In this document: one piece after another, positions 43,661 through 54,206 of the stretch | Position numbering within the stretch: the stretch's first letter is position 1 | Layout of the letters: every line of letters begins with the position of its first letter | Assembly (NCBI GenBank): GCA_946406115.1 | Contig: OX291547.1 | Coordinates: forward strand, 7,011,001-7,075,000 | DNA length: 64,000 bases | Direction of reading: 5' to 3' | Origin: Apoda limacodes | Lineage: Eukaryota > Arthropoda > Insecta > Lepidoptera > Limacodidae | The notes under the pieces: generated by a model | Database searches by the model: none | What the model saw: the letters and a program-made list of their open reading frames with translations, nothing else | Told to the model about the DNA's origin: nothing | Translations under genes and position numbers: made by a program

Positions 43661-44734
43661 AAAAATGTTATGCTCCGTTCTCCCCTTACATTCTACGATA
43701 TTAGTTTTGAATTTTAATTAAAACTATAAATGAAAATTAAACAGGAATAAAGCTCTGATTTACGTATTGTAAGCGTCTCAGTACTTCTTTTAGTTTTTAA
43801 ATATTTTTTATCACGCTTACTCGTAAAAAGTGTCATTACGTGCAGGCAAAGCAGGTACTAAGACCTTTATTACTCCCACGCTCTATTTTTACGTAAATTT
43901 TACTTTTCTCAAACCAAAACACGCGTTCATATAACTTACGGGCGGTAATGACGCGCCTATTCTATTAAGTATGTATAAAAGCTGTTTGTCCAAGATATGA
44001 ACTACGCGAATACTACAAACAAGCAATCACAAGTTTTAACTTGAGCCAGAATTTTTCAATACATAAATTTTCAATATATCGAGCGCCATCTGACGGTGAT
44101 GTTCTTTTCTCTACTTCTGTTCCCGCCATTTGAATTGTGTTTTGGTGAGTTTATTAATTTATTCACCTTGTATTTTCATTTATTTGCTCGCAATTTTGAT
44201 GATAAACATTGTGTGTAACACGGGCGGTACTAACTCGAATCACTAAAGCCTAAACCCTTACGCTTCTAAATAGCCTCTTGTTAGTAATTTTCTCCTTACC
44301 ATCATAAATACACAATGAACTATTATTTTTGTTTAACATAATATGTAAGTTCGTATATGTATGTATAATGATAGTGTTTTAAGGAAGATGTAAATCTTGT
44401 GAACGACGCTAATAAAAGCCTTGGAGTGACAAATGTGCGAAGGGTGCACCATTAGGTGGTAAACGGGATTAATGGGGCGGTGGCCGGGAACCGATACCAT
44501 ATATCGTACGATGGGCTGGATGTCTGTTTCACGTAACGTACTATTAGTTACATATCTAAAGCTACGATAATGTACAAACCACAAACTGGTTGTAAACCTA
44601 ATAAAGGGAATTCACACCTTTCGTTCATAGATAATTCGATCCTAAAAATCGGATGAACTACTTTGAAAAATACAAACCTATAATATGAACTCTAAATACG
44701 CTACTATTTAGGGATATATTTTTACTTTACTCTA
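43661..44734. other. Unclassified spacer; possible core promoter motif
   Basis: TATAAAAG lies at 43974-43981. About 170 bases downstream, TTCCCGCCATTTGAATTG is followed by GTGTTTTGGTGAGT, a good splice-donor consensus. No ORF or known exon follows. It could be a promoter with a 5' exon or part of an unrecognised repeat. Confidence 0.25.
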
Positions 44735-45300
44735 TAAGTAAAGTACAGCCTCCTCAGCAACTGAGAACCTGCTACTTCTCCTTATTCCATTCCAAGTTAT
44801 GCTATGGTCTTGAATTTTGGGGTACAGCAGCACAGTAACAACGCGCTTTCATTCTACAAAAACGCGCTGTATGAATAATAACACACAACCCACCTGACAC
44901 ACCAGCCAGAAACATTTTCAAATAACAAAATGACACTGAACTCTCAATACATGTTTGACATAGCAAAATTTGTTCGACATAATCCTAATTTATTTCCTGA
45001 CAATTCTACTGACAAAACAAGACAGAGCAAAAATCTAAAAACCGTACAATGCAGACTCAGAAAAGCAAGCAAAACCATGTACGCAATGGGCCCAAAAATT
45101 TATAACAAAATCCCTCAGGACATAAAAATTATCACATCTGACACGATCTTCTTGTCTGGATTAATAAAATGGCTTATTAAAACATTAAAGAATTTATTGA
45201 AATAATAATTAAAATGTAATAATGATAACTTATAATAATGAAATATTTTTTTTAAAACATTTGTGACATTTGACGTATAATTTTATCATGAATAAATGAA
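44735..45300 (+). pseudogene. Jockey-type LINE 3' relic
   Basis: Translated pieces in changing frames read YFSLFHSKLCYGLEFWGTAA, RAFILQKRAV and IITHNPPDTPARNIF (RT thumb and linker). The open frame 44930-45205 follows: MTLNSQYMFDIAKFVRHNPN, MGPKIYNKIPQDIKI and a basic end. This is the normal C-terminal order of a Jockey-type LINE. The A-rich 3' part ends near 45300 in AATAAATGAAT. It is a 5'-truncated copy with at least two frameshifts, different in sequence from LINE-A and from the 23.1-24.1 kb relic. Confidence 0.75.
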
Positions 45301-46729
45301 TATGAGTATGTATACACACTTTAATAAATCTTTATTTCCCCACGCTCAATCCTGACTTGCTTCTTATAGATCGCCAGGAACTAGCAAAGGGGGTATATTA
45401 TTCTTTCCCTGGTCTTTCATATAAGCCACCTTAATCAAGACATCAGAAGCGGTGTTTACGCAGGACTATAGTAGTTGGTGAAAAAATGCAGTGCGCCACA
45501 TTAGGACGAGGGTGTGTATCCAGCCTCCGATGTCTGCCTTCTGGTAATTAAAACTGTAAATTTATATTATATATACATACATATACAGCTGAAGCGCGTA
45601 TACTAACGATAATAATGGTGTTAAGATGACCTTGACTAAATTATCGATCTCTGGATTTCCTGTCTGTCTGTTTGTATTAGCAGTAATCAAAAACCACCAG
45701 ACCGTTTTTAATAAAACCTTTTATTTTATCATTAGACTTAAAAATATATTTTGTTACTAGATATAATAGATAATAAGGTCAAGGCTAGGTGATTCGGAGA
45801 GGATTCGGAACAAAAGAAACTAAGAAGTTATAATATACTCATTAAAGCTTACTCAACAAGTTATTTATTGAGTAAGATTAAAATCACTTAAGGTGATTCC
45901 TAGCCCTTAAATAAAGAAAAAAAGAGAAAATATTATACAATCTTTCTCTACCAAGCTCACAAGAAAGATCAAAACCGTAAACCTGCCTATTATTATTATA
46001 TTCATATAATAACGACTAGTCACACAGCTCCCACTACGTAAAATATTGCCTGAGAATAGGTGTCGGTTGCGAATTTACTTTTTAGGGTTCACTATTGAAA
46101 TGCATAAAGACGACCGTGGGTATATACCTGAGTGACGAGAAACTTCTAGGGTTTCCATCCATCTTCCTAAGGCTAGTACAGGATCTTTATCCTATTATAA
46201 ATCTATGCGGATAAAAGTTACATTTAAGAATTCAAAGATTTTTGGCAGAATATGCAATTACTTTTTATATTAAGATGTGATAAAAGTGACAAAGTGGCGC
46301 ATTCACAGTGCATTTTCTAATAGCTTTAATATAGAAGGTTTAGTCAGATAAAAATAAAATTATTTTAATGGAATAACTTGCTGAATATTAAATAAAATAC
46401 ATGAGAAAATATAAAAAAAGATTATGTAATGACATTGTCGCTATGCTCTGTCTATATTTTTTTTGTGGCAAATAAAGAATGTTAGAGAAAATTTAAATAA
46501 AGTTATTAAGAGAAACTTGAATTTAAAATATACAGGGTTTAAGTAAATAAACAAAAAGTACATTTATAACTCACATAAAGTAAACCAATAAAAAGATACT
46601 GCGACCTGAGATAGTTCCTTGGATCGTAAAGAATCCGTTTCATTACGTTTTCTGCACTTCCACATGTTAGGTTCTCGTTAGATGTGAAGCGAGAATTTTT
46701 AAAAGAAAGCTTTTCAATGTTTGATCATT
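45301..46729. other. No firm feature
   Basis: At 45775-45910, AAGGCTAGGTGATTC and the complement of GATTCCTAGCCCTTAA suggest a small decayed inverted-repeat element around the hairpin CTTACTCAA/TTGAGTAAG (45849-45877). The remainder is AT-rich spacer. Confidence 0.35.
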
Positions 46730-46982
46730 TCCGTTATACCCCCTAGGGCTATATACAATTTGGGTTGAATTTAGTAGGGGAAAGGATAAAAAAGTATTTT
46801 GCTAAATTTATCTTGAGGATAAAATAGGGGATAGGATATGCAATATGGACGTAAAACCGTGAAGTTGTTTTTGGTGATTACGAAAAATCATCCAGTGCGA
46901 AAATATTAAGTTTCTGCATCAAAATGAAATAGCAATATCTTTCCTAAATTACCACGCGGGAAATTTCGCGACAAAAAGCTAG
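46730..46982 (+). mobile_element. Helitron-like 3' part
   Basis: CACGCGGGAAATTTCGCG (46953-46970) forms a hairpin eight bases before CTAG|T (46979-46983). A 3' hairpin close to a CTRR end is the Helitron arrangement. The 5' end is not visible. Confidence 0.5.
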
Positions 46983-47084
46983 TTATAATAAAACAGACAA
47001 GTTGAATAAGAAAAAGAAAATTTAATTTAAAAATCTGAATACAAATTATAGGACGTAAAAAAGAAAGTGTATGACTCCAAGTTC

Positions 47085-47340
47085 ACAGCTACGGTTGGGA
47101 GGTCGCTACGCCGTAGCTTTGTTGTCGTAGCTAAGCTGCGCGTAGAGTGGCAGAGCGCTGTAGAGCGTAACGGGCTACACGGCTACAAATAAGTGTGCAG
47201 CAACCGGCATCAAGACCGTCCTTGTGAGGTTCCTTTAATTTAATGGCCGGAACAGATCAGATCCGTAGCGTGACGTGACGTGCGCACGCGTGTGCAAGCC
47301 CTATCACACAGACAAAAGCGGTACAGCACACGTCACGCAG
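47085..47340. other. CpG- and GC-rich island of unknown nature
   Basis: In an otherwise AT-rich region this stretch has many CpG dinucleotides. It contains GCTACGCCGTAGC, a perfect palindrome, CGTGACGTGACGTGCGCACG, and dispersed GCTACGG/CCGTAGC/CGGCTAC words. It may be a MITE, a promoter-like island or captured DNA. No coding is recognised. Confidence 0.4.
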
Positions 47341-47389
47341 ATAGCTTCTTCTCCTTCTTATTCTACATTACTTATGAGTTACAGAAGAT

Positions 47390-47656
47390 AAATAATAATA
47401 ATAACAATAAATATTTTTGGACATTACACAGAGCGCCGTCTGGTCCCCAAATAAGCAAAGCATGATCTATGTATACCAGACAACGGATACAAACACATAT
47501 AAATACTTTTTTTTGTTAATACATACACATTATACAAAGAAAACATCCAGTATCAAGACAAACACTTGTAATAAATGTTTGTCCTGAGCGGGAATCAAAC
47601 CCAAGTCCCTCGATTCATCAACCGGGTCATTACCCACTGAGCCACGGAGCCGACAG
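47390..47656 (-). repeat. SINE-A copy 2 (complete)
   Basis: The minus strand begins GTCGGCTCCGTGGCTCAGTG, with GGGTAATGACC, and then CTTGGGTTTGATTCCCGCTC (B box). The head is tRNA-like. The body GGACAAACATTTATTACAAG, AGACGGCGCTCTGTGTAATG and tail of (TTA)n are shared with copies 1 and 3. Confidence 0.8.
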
Positions 47657-47892
47657 AGAAATGTATATTGATGGGCAATTTTATTGATTTATTGATTTCT
47701 AAAGCAGTAGTGTGTCTGTCTGGAGTGTCGAAAGTCCCGGGTTCATTCAATCAATTCAAGAAGCAAGAAAAAAAATATTATCAGTGTCTTGACGATTATA
47801 CCGACAGTATATTTATAGCCATAGCGATATATTTTTTTTTATTTAGTAAGTACCTAATCCTTTTATTCAAATTGCAATTATTTAAAAAATAT

Positions 47893-48010
47893 TTTGCAGG
47901 AAGTTGAAGGCATCGCTCTAAATAATGTTTTGCTAAGTCACTGGGTTGATTAATAGCTTCGTGTCACAGGCAGACCCACATTCTCACACCTCCAGTATTG
48001 TGACAAAAGG
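47893..48010 (+). repeat. Dispersed repeat Rep-E, copy 2
   Basis: GCATCGCTCTAAATAATGTT, TTGCTAAGTCACTGGGTTGA and TTAATAGCTTCGTGTCAC align with 11606-11690. Confidence 0.55.
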
Positions 48011-48744
48011 GAACAATTTTGTTAAACCTCGCAGATGGTCTGAAATTTAAAATGGTTATGTTGAAAAAAAGCAATTATATATAAAATATTAATTCTTTCG
48101 ACATTAGAAATAATAAAGAAAACAAGTGCCAATATGGGCTATAAGTGGCAATTCATATTTGTATTATACGGAGAAGCATCTACCTGTTAAATTTTCGTAA
48201 ACCTATACATAGGTATATACCTATATAATTTCTAGAATTTGGCTTTCAAAAGGTCTAAATAAAGCCGTATTTTTGTGCCCAGCATTAGCTCACAACTTTG
48301 CCCACGTGGAGGTTGGTTATCCCCTTGGTATTTTCATGGGAACATCAATAGGTTTATTTAAATTTAATTTAATTAAATTTAAATCAATTTAATCGTCAAT
48401 CAAGATTAACCTGGTCAAAAAGTATTTAATATTATTTTCTAGGCTTTTTGACTGTTCTTCTGACAAAAATCAGGTCGCCCTGATGATGTATTGTTAAATT
48501 TCCTGGTCCATTTGGTGCTTCAATATAACGTTGAGAAATGTGAAACAGACTTTCTCAATTATATATTATAATAATCATTTTTTTACTAGAGATTTAATAT
48601 TTACAACACGTAATGTACGGTTACGTTGAAAAGTCTATTCCATCACTCCGAAAAGTGATATAAGACACAGAAAGATAGAAAAGTAGGCGGACTGATTACT
48701 AAGTGGAAAATCCTGAATCCTTATATATTATAACACTAAATTTG
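48011..48744. other. No recognisable feature
   Basis: This is AT-rich. TTTAATTTAATTAAATTTAAA near 48361 is a low-complexity palindrome. Confidence 0.45.
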
Positions 48745-49160
48745 CCTTGCAGTTTTATCCACAGAGAAATGTATTCGCGTGGGTAAACTTTGTCCGTGTT
48801 TGTGCCAGAATTCAAAATATATGCAACGTACATCGCCGACGTCAGAAATAGTGGAGCACTAAAAATCTTTTGGGAACTCTAGATTGGGATAAAAATAATT
48901 ATATATCCTTGCTATCAGTCTCTTTAGTTATCTCCGTGTTGAAAATTACGTCACCCAGTTGCGCTGCTTCGTTGCATCGTGAAGGAATAATGCCTTTTTT
49001 CTTCCGACTTGATTTACAAAAATATTGATATTTCGAACTGAAGCCTTTTATACTCAAAACATAAAATAGCTTATGTTACTAAGTGCATAAAATATAACGC
49101 AGACTTTTGCCTCTACCTACGGTACAAACAAATTTCACCTATTTATAATATTAGTATAAA
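48745..49160 (-). mobile_element. Helitron-like repeat, decayed
   Basis: The minus strand starts near TATACTAATATTATAAATAG, GTGAAATTTGTTTGTACC, the usual opening of this class, and ends around CCCACGCGAATACATTTCTC. The terminal CTAG is not preserved. Confidence 0.4.
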
Positions 49161-49967
49161 TTAAAATACTGCCGGATAAAGCCCCCAAAGTAACGTAATA
49201 ATGTTGTTAATGAATGACAAAATAAAGCCGACAAGATGGATGGGTAAATTTATCTTAATAAATTTAGCAAAATTTTTATACATGCAAAAAGAAACGTGGA
49301 TTTCTGGCTTTACTGTGATATACAAACTTTATTTTTATAAAAAATTAAAAAAACATTCTTAGCCCTTTGTTTATAAAAAAAAAAATAAACATTCTTTAGT
49401 AAACACTTTCCTTTCTACTATTAATAAACATCATGATTTAAAAATTATAAATGCCAATGCAAATGTCAAGTTTGTGAATTTGATTTAGAAAAATTTTTAG
49501 CTTTATAATATCGAGAGTTTTACACATTTTAACAAAAAAGATTTTTTTTTTTTCATTCTATAAATTTTTTCTCAATTTAGCATATACATACCCACAGACA
49601 AAATTAGTATGATAATCGTTTTTGTGACCAAAAAACACATTTGCACCTATTTGTTGTCGATAAGAAAAGGACAGACCCCTATTACAAAATAATGCACATC
49701 AACGTGTGTTTTTTTTAATTTTTGTTAATGTACATATAATATTATCTTTACGCTTTTTTGCTCGGTAGGATTCCATCTGCTCAAAATTTTTTCTGGGCTG
49801 GCTCATTTCTCGCTCAAAGAGTATTTCGATACAGAGGGGAAACGCAGCCAGCATTTTTAGAGCTCTACAGCGCGGGCACACACTTTTTTATAATTAGTTT
49901 TTTATTCCTTAGTGGGTATGGTAATGTAATTCACCAATTGTTTTTATCTATGTAAAATATAACCAAA
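49161..49967. other. No recognisable feature
   Basis: This is AT-rich spacer. Confidence 0.5.
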
Positions 49968-50038
49968 GGGTCAGCTCATACCGAGACGCGACATACCGAA
50001 CATTAACATCAGTGTCGCGTTGCGGTCTGAGCTGACCA
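49968..50038. mobile_element. MITE-B copy 1 (~70 bp, palindromic)
   Basis: Left arm 49969-49993 (GGTCAGCTCATACCGAGACG...) and right arm 50013-50037 pair with 22 of 25 matches around a 19-base centre. A second copy lies at 63469-63520. Confidence 0.7.
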
Positions 50039-50055
50039 TAATTAAAAATTTATTT

Positions 50056-50651
50056 TCTTTATATATATAATTGTTCTCTACGTGTGTTCGTCACTGAGGC
50101 CGTCCTTAACAGCTTCACCGATTTTGGTGAAATTATTTATGTGTGTTTAAATGAGTCTCTAGATGGTTTAAATTCACAATTGGACCGAATAGGTGGGGCT
50201 GGCGGTCGAGTTGTAAATGAATTTGTATTTATGGAGCCGAATAACTTACATTTACAATATCACATATGTAAGTATCAAAAAAACAAATCGTAAAATTTGG
50301 ATCTGATATGTGGCGCTGTGCTCCAGTCATTTAAAAGAGATCTTATACATTTGTATAAGATGGGGCCGGGAACATTATCGTTAACTTTGGTGAGATGTAC
50401 GCCTGCCGTCGCTGGCGAAGTTGGCTAAATTATTACAACAATTTCACAATGGGTAGAACATGAGTCGTTTAAACAAATTAAAGTTTTTTTTTTATAGTTG
50501 AGCTACAGTTTGTGTGTTTTGGATGTGAATTGAGTGCAGTAGATCGGAACCGAGCTGGGGATGGGGAAGATAGGCGGTTGAGGTTATATACAATTTATAG
50601 AAATTTTTCAGGTATAAGCTATCGTAAAGTAACGTATGCCGGGACAGCTAG
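50056..50651 (+). mobile_element. Helitron-like element (~596 bp)
   Basis: It opens TCTTTATATATATAATTGTT, CTCTACGTGTGTTCGTCACT and passes CACAATTGGACCGAATAGGT, ATATGTGGCGCTGTGCTCCA and CCTGCCGTCGCTGGCGAAGT. It ends AACGTATGCCGGGACAGCTAG before a T. I recognise the interior from memory as a common lepidopteran repeat with Helitron-type ends. An open frame (50084-50293) is not a known protein. The 5' flank is T rather than the expected A. Confidence 0.6.
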
Positions 50652-50653
50652 TA

Positions 50654-50990
50654 TCTATACTAATATTATAGATGAGAAAGTAACTATGTCTATCTGTCTG
50701 TCTGTCTGTCTGTCTGTTACCTCTTCACGCTTAAACCGCTGAACTGATTTAGATGAAATTTGGCATGGAGATAGTTTGAGACCCGGAAAAGAACATAGGC
50801 TACTTGAAAACGTCAAGTGTGAGTCTGCTTTTTTTAAAATTTAGGAGCTGCCGTTGAAATACCACCGGTACACCGGTAACTAAATTTGGGGCGGGTGGAA
50901 CCACGGGAAAATTTGTCATGGAGATAGTTTGAGCTCCGGGGAAGGACATAGGCCACTTGAGAACGTCAACTGTTAGTCGGTTTTTAGGGT
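50654..50990 (+). mobile_element. Helitron-like element, 3' end missing
   Basis: It begins A|TCTATACTAATATTATAGAT directly after the previous element, with (CTGT)n at 50691-50719, CGCTTAAACCGCTGAACTGA and TTGGCATGGAGATAGTTTGA. The last phrase recurs near 50915 (GTCATGGAGATAGTTTGAGC), so an internal duplication is present. The 3' end is cut off before the Rep-C piece at 51013. Confidence 0.55.
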
Positions 50991-51012
50991 TTGGTAAGCA
51001 AAGGGTAAAAAA

Positions 51013-51115
51013 AATAATCGGCCAAGTGCGAGTCGGACTTACGCACGAATGGTTCTGTTATCTATAAAACCGGCAAAAAAATCACGTTTGTTGTATGGGA
51101 GCCCCCCTACGGTAT
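51013..51115 (-). repeat. Rep-C 3'-end fragment
   Basis: GGCCAAGTGCGAGTCGGACT, TACGCACGAA and ATCACGTTTGTTGTATGGGA give the complement of the Rep-C end. Confidence 0.65.
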
Positions 51116-51840
51116 GGAAGCATTTAGCACTGCAATTAATTTCGAAACCAAAATGATCGAATTCAAAACCTAGTTTAATATTATTTATTCCAGACAAGTA
51201 AAATAAGGTACCTAAGTAGCTACAAAATTTTATGAAGAGATAAATACGTAATGTAAAAATTAAGTATTACGACTTTTTCTTTGAAATAATTTAGAGAGTT
51301 TTCGAATAATAGAAAAGTTAAATCTCTGAGGTATAATTTCTAACAGTCATATTTTAGCGAAACAATATCACGTACGAATTTTACTGTTCTTCCATTTAGA
51401 AACATTTCTTTTTTAAGATGGCTCGAAACTTTTAATGTGCCATATTAAAAAAGGGATTGTATAACGCAATTAGTAGGTATATTATTTTATTGCAATTAGA
51501 CTTTAAGGAAAATTCCTTGTTGCCAACAACCTGGTTGTGTATCAAAAAAAAAAAATACTCTTTCAATACAACTAGTCGCCTACAAAGGGTAAAAAAAATT
51601 TTCACAACTGGTTGGTCAACTCAGTTGCCATGGCAGCCTTAAGAAGATTTATTTATAACAAATAATATTAGTATACCATTACAACATTTATTCCTAAAAG
51701 TGTGGTCAAAGAAATTACCAACGTATGCTATAAGATACACGTTTCATAGATGGTATTTAGTCCCATAAAATTGATAGGTGCCACTAAAACTGGAGTCGAG
51801 ACAATTTTACAATTAACAAATTATTACAGTAATGCCCCTA
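51116..51840. other. No recognisable feature
   Basis: This is AT-rich spacer. Confidence 0.45.
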
Positions 51841-51841
51841 C

Positions 51842-51985
51842 TGGCAACGTAAAGTTTATTTTCTGACTGACTATTGCAGTTGGCTGATACAGCCATTACT
51901 GCTCAAACGGGCTTTTGGGGAGAGTCTCAGCCCATAAAGAGTCTTAGCCCATAAAGAGTCTCAGCCCATAACGTAAAGATCACAA
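51842..51985 (-). mobile_element. Rep-G retroelement end, minus, with 17-bp tandem triplication
   Basis: CAGTTGGCTGATACAGCCAT, TACTGCTCAAACGGGCTTTT and GG-GAGAGTCTCAGCCC are the complement of the end of 31726-31950. GAGTCTCAGCCCATAAA is repeated three times with single changes, an expansion absent from the other copy. Confidence 0.6.
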
Positions 51986-52137
51986 ACAGAAAGACCGCCT
52001 GCCTTGGCCTTGGACACTGTGTGAGAGCGATATAGGCCTAGAGTTGCCAAGTATTCAGCTTTAGCCAGACATGTTTGGCTTGTTACAATCATGTCCGGCT
52101 TAGTATTTTTTTGGCTGTTTTAGGCTTTTGGATATAC

Positions 52138-52215
52138 AAAAGACGTATGTAAAGTCCACAATCTGCACTGGGCCGGTTCGTGAACTATAGTCCAAATCGC
52201 CCTTTCGAGGCTGAT
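52138..52215 (+). repeat. SINE-B tail fragment
   Basis: AGACGTATGTAAAGTCCACA, ATCTGCACTGGGCC and AGTCCAAATCGCCCT match the SINE-B body end. Confidence 0.5.
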
Positions 52216-52569
52216 AAGAAAAAAAAAGCATTTCTAATAACAGGGATGGCAGATTACATATTCTCTTTCACTAGTTATTTCTATTAATCACCTACTTAAC
52301 AAGTACATGAGGAAGATATTGAGAGCTCCCACGGGAAAAGGGTTTTCTACGGGTGAAACCGAAGATCACGTCTGACATTTAGGTATATATCAATAATGGA
52401 GGTTAGTATACATATATATGATTTTACACGAAAAAGGTTTTCTTTGTAAAGATGCGTTCCTTTGTTTTAACCCCTAATATTTGGCGCTGTAGTCCATTAC
52501 TTTTTATAAAACAACGTAAAAGGCGGAAGAACAACGTCTGTCAGGCCAGCTATATATACATATAATTGA

Positions 52570-52805
52570 CTAGCTGTCCCGGCGAACGTTGTTCCGCTGC
52601 CGTCCCTCTGTACCCGGCGAAAGTTGGTTTTTACCTATAGTGCCCGAGTCCGGCTCGCACTTGACATATCGAGATAAAAACTATCCTATCTTTTAAGTTG
52701 GATCAAATAACAGATATTTACGAAGTTTGATCAAAATCGGTTCAGTAGTTTAGGAGTCCATTGAGGACAAACATTGTGACACGAGATTTATATATATTAT
52801 TAAGA
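52570..52805 (-). mobile_element. Non-autonomous Helitron-like element (236 bp)
   Basis: The minus strand reads A|TCTTAATAATATATATAAAT, CTCGTGTCACAATGTTTGTC, TGATCAAACTTCGTAAATAT, GGATAGTTTTTATCTCGATA, then GTCAAGTGCGAGCCGGACTC and TTCGCCGGGACAGCTAG|T. Both termini fit Helitron rules. Inside is a ~26-base piece resembling the Rep-C end. Confidence 0.65.
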
Positions 52806-53250
52806 TGTATTTATTTTATTGTGTAACTTTAAACACTTTAGTCTATTATTAAGTACGTATTTATCATGAGCTTCGTAGTCTTTATGTGTTGAACATAATA
52901 TGCATGTAGCTAAAGAACTGAAGTAGTATGTTACTATGCAGGTAGGAATTGCATGAAGGGAGCTTAATTGCTTACTAAACAGACAGGGCAGGGGATACTA
53001 ACTTGATTAATCTATCCAGTTGAGTGAGTGAGGGACATGAGATATGTATTAGTGTCAATTTACTGAATCATTTTGAAACTTTGAAATTCTTTTGAAAAAG
53101 TCTCAGGACGTAGATTTTCTTGATTAACTAACTTGCGGATGCTCGCAGCACTGCGTGTATAAATTTCTGCACCAAAACTGACCACAAAAATAAGAAAAAT
53201 CTATCAAATAAAAAAACACGGCAACTACGAATCGAACTCGAACTAAAATT
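52806..53250. other. No recognisable feature
   Basis: This is AT-rich spacer. Confidence 0.5.
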
Positions 53251-53768
53251 GTATGGATTTGGAATACTGCTGCCATCTCTGGGTGGGTGAACCCGGATAC
53301 CAGCTTGACCCTTTTGACTTGGTTCAAAGACGGGCAATGAGAATTGTCGACGATCCCAAACTCACTTGCCGTATCGAGCCCTTAGGTTTTCTCTAAGGAC
53401 TACAGCATGGGTTCTTTAAGGAATTTATTACATTTTTGAAGGTTGGCAATACGCGAGTGATACCCCTGGTATTGCAAGCGTCCATAGGCTACGGTGACCG
53501 CTTACCAACATACTGAAAAAAAAAGGATAACAAAACTAGTTTAGCTATTCGAAATTTACTTAGTAATAACCAAACTTTTGTTATAATTAAAGAACTGATT
53601 CGCTGAACATAACTTAACACTTAATATACTATTAGCAATGAATATAGTTTAGCATTAGGTACCCCAGTTATGTTACCAGTAGATAAAATTTGTGTTATTT
53701 TAGCTAATCTTTTTTGCAGTGTGCAGGCGGACCGTAAGCTTGTCTGCCACCTTAGTTAGTTAAAAAAA
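53251..53768 (+). pseudogene. LINE-A copy D: C-terminal/3' fragment split by an insertion
   Basis: It begins at the PHMEYCCHLW-equivalent block (GAATACTGCTGCCATCTCTG) and continues through FDLVQRRAMRIVDDPKLTCR. It jumps by a deletion from TATCGAGCCCTTAG to TTTTCTCTAAGGACTACAGC, then reaches GCTACGGTGACCGCTTACC. The 3' end GCAGGCGGACCGTAAGCTTG, TCTGCCACCTTAGTTAG, (A)n resumes only after a 212-base insertion at 53511-53722. Confidence 0.8.
53511..53722. mobile_element. Small TIR element inserted in LINE-A copy D
   Basis: The inserted segment begins TACTGAAAAAAAAAGGA and ends TCTTTTTTGCAGTGT, whose complement ACACTGCAAAAAAGA is an imperfect match to the left end. Flanking ACA and GCA stand where the LINE consensus has TCA, compatible with a decayed 3-base target duplication. 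It has no coding capacity. Confidence 0.55.
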
Positions 53769-54003
53769 ATGGTTTCGTAACGTCTTAATAGGAAAAGAAG
53801 TTTAAAAGAGATTTTTATTGACTTAAATCTATCCAATAAGAATTTGAAAAAGACAACTTTGCTGTGACATACAATCTGACCGGCAGAGAACAAAATCTCA
53901 TCATAAGTGTGCGTTTCAACCATTTTCGTATACAACCCTAAATAGCAAGGAAATTGATTAAGTACGTAGTTGTCAAGATATAAACTTAAAGACAAACAGA
54001 CAA

Positions 54004-54105
54004 TAAGAACGGTTAGATTCAACTTGAATATATAATGTAAGAACTGTTGAATTCAACTTAAATTTAATATGTAAGAACTGTTAGATTCAACTTAAATTTA
54101 ATATG
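54004..54105. repeat. 34-bp tandem repeat, three units
   Basis: Units start at 54004, 54038 and 54072 with TAAGAAC-GTT and contain ATTCAACTT-AAT. A fourth unit start (TAAG) at 54106 runs directly into the palindromic element. Confidence 0.85.
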
Positions 54106-54108
54106 TAA

Positions 54109-54206
54109 GGACGCGTCGCCACGGCCTGCGTCTATATGTAGTAATGTGTACGGTGTGGCGATCAGTCACCATGCGCAAGCGACTGCGCGGCCGTGGCGAC
54201 GCGTCC
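54109..54206. mobile_element. GC-rich palindromic element with perfect 18-bp arms
   Basis: GGACGCGTCGCCACGGCC (54109-54126) is the exact complement of 54189-54206, enclosing 62 bases that include GCGATC and GCGCAAGCGACTGCGC. A separate half, AGGCGACGCGT, occurs at 54244-54254 beyond a (TA)n run. It is strongly CpG-rich within AT-rich DNA and has the layout of a MITE, without a clear target duplication. Confidence 0.7.

Noticed and set aside
50084..50293. 69-codon ORF inside a Helitron-like element, considered as a captured gene
   Set aside because: I remember the interior sequence as a standard part of this repeat family, and the peptide matches no known domain.
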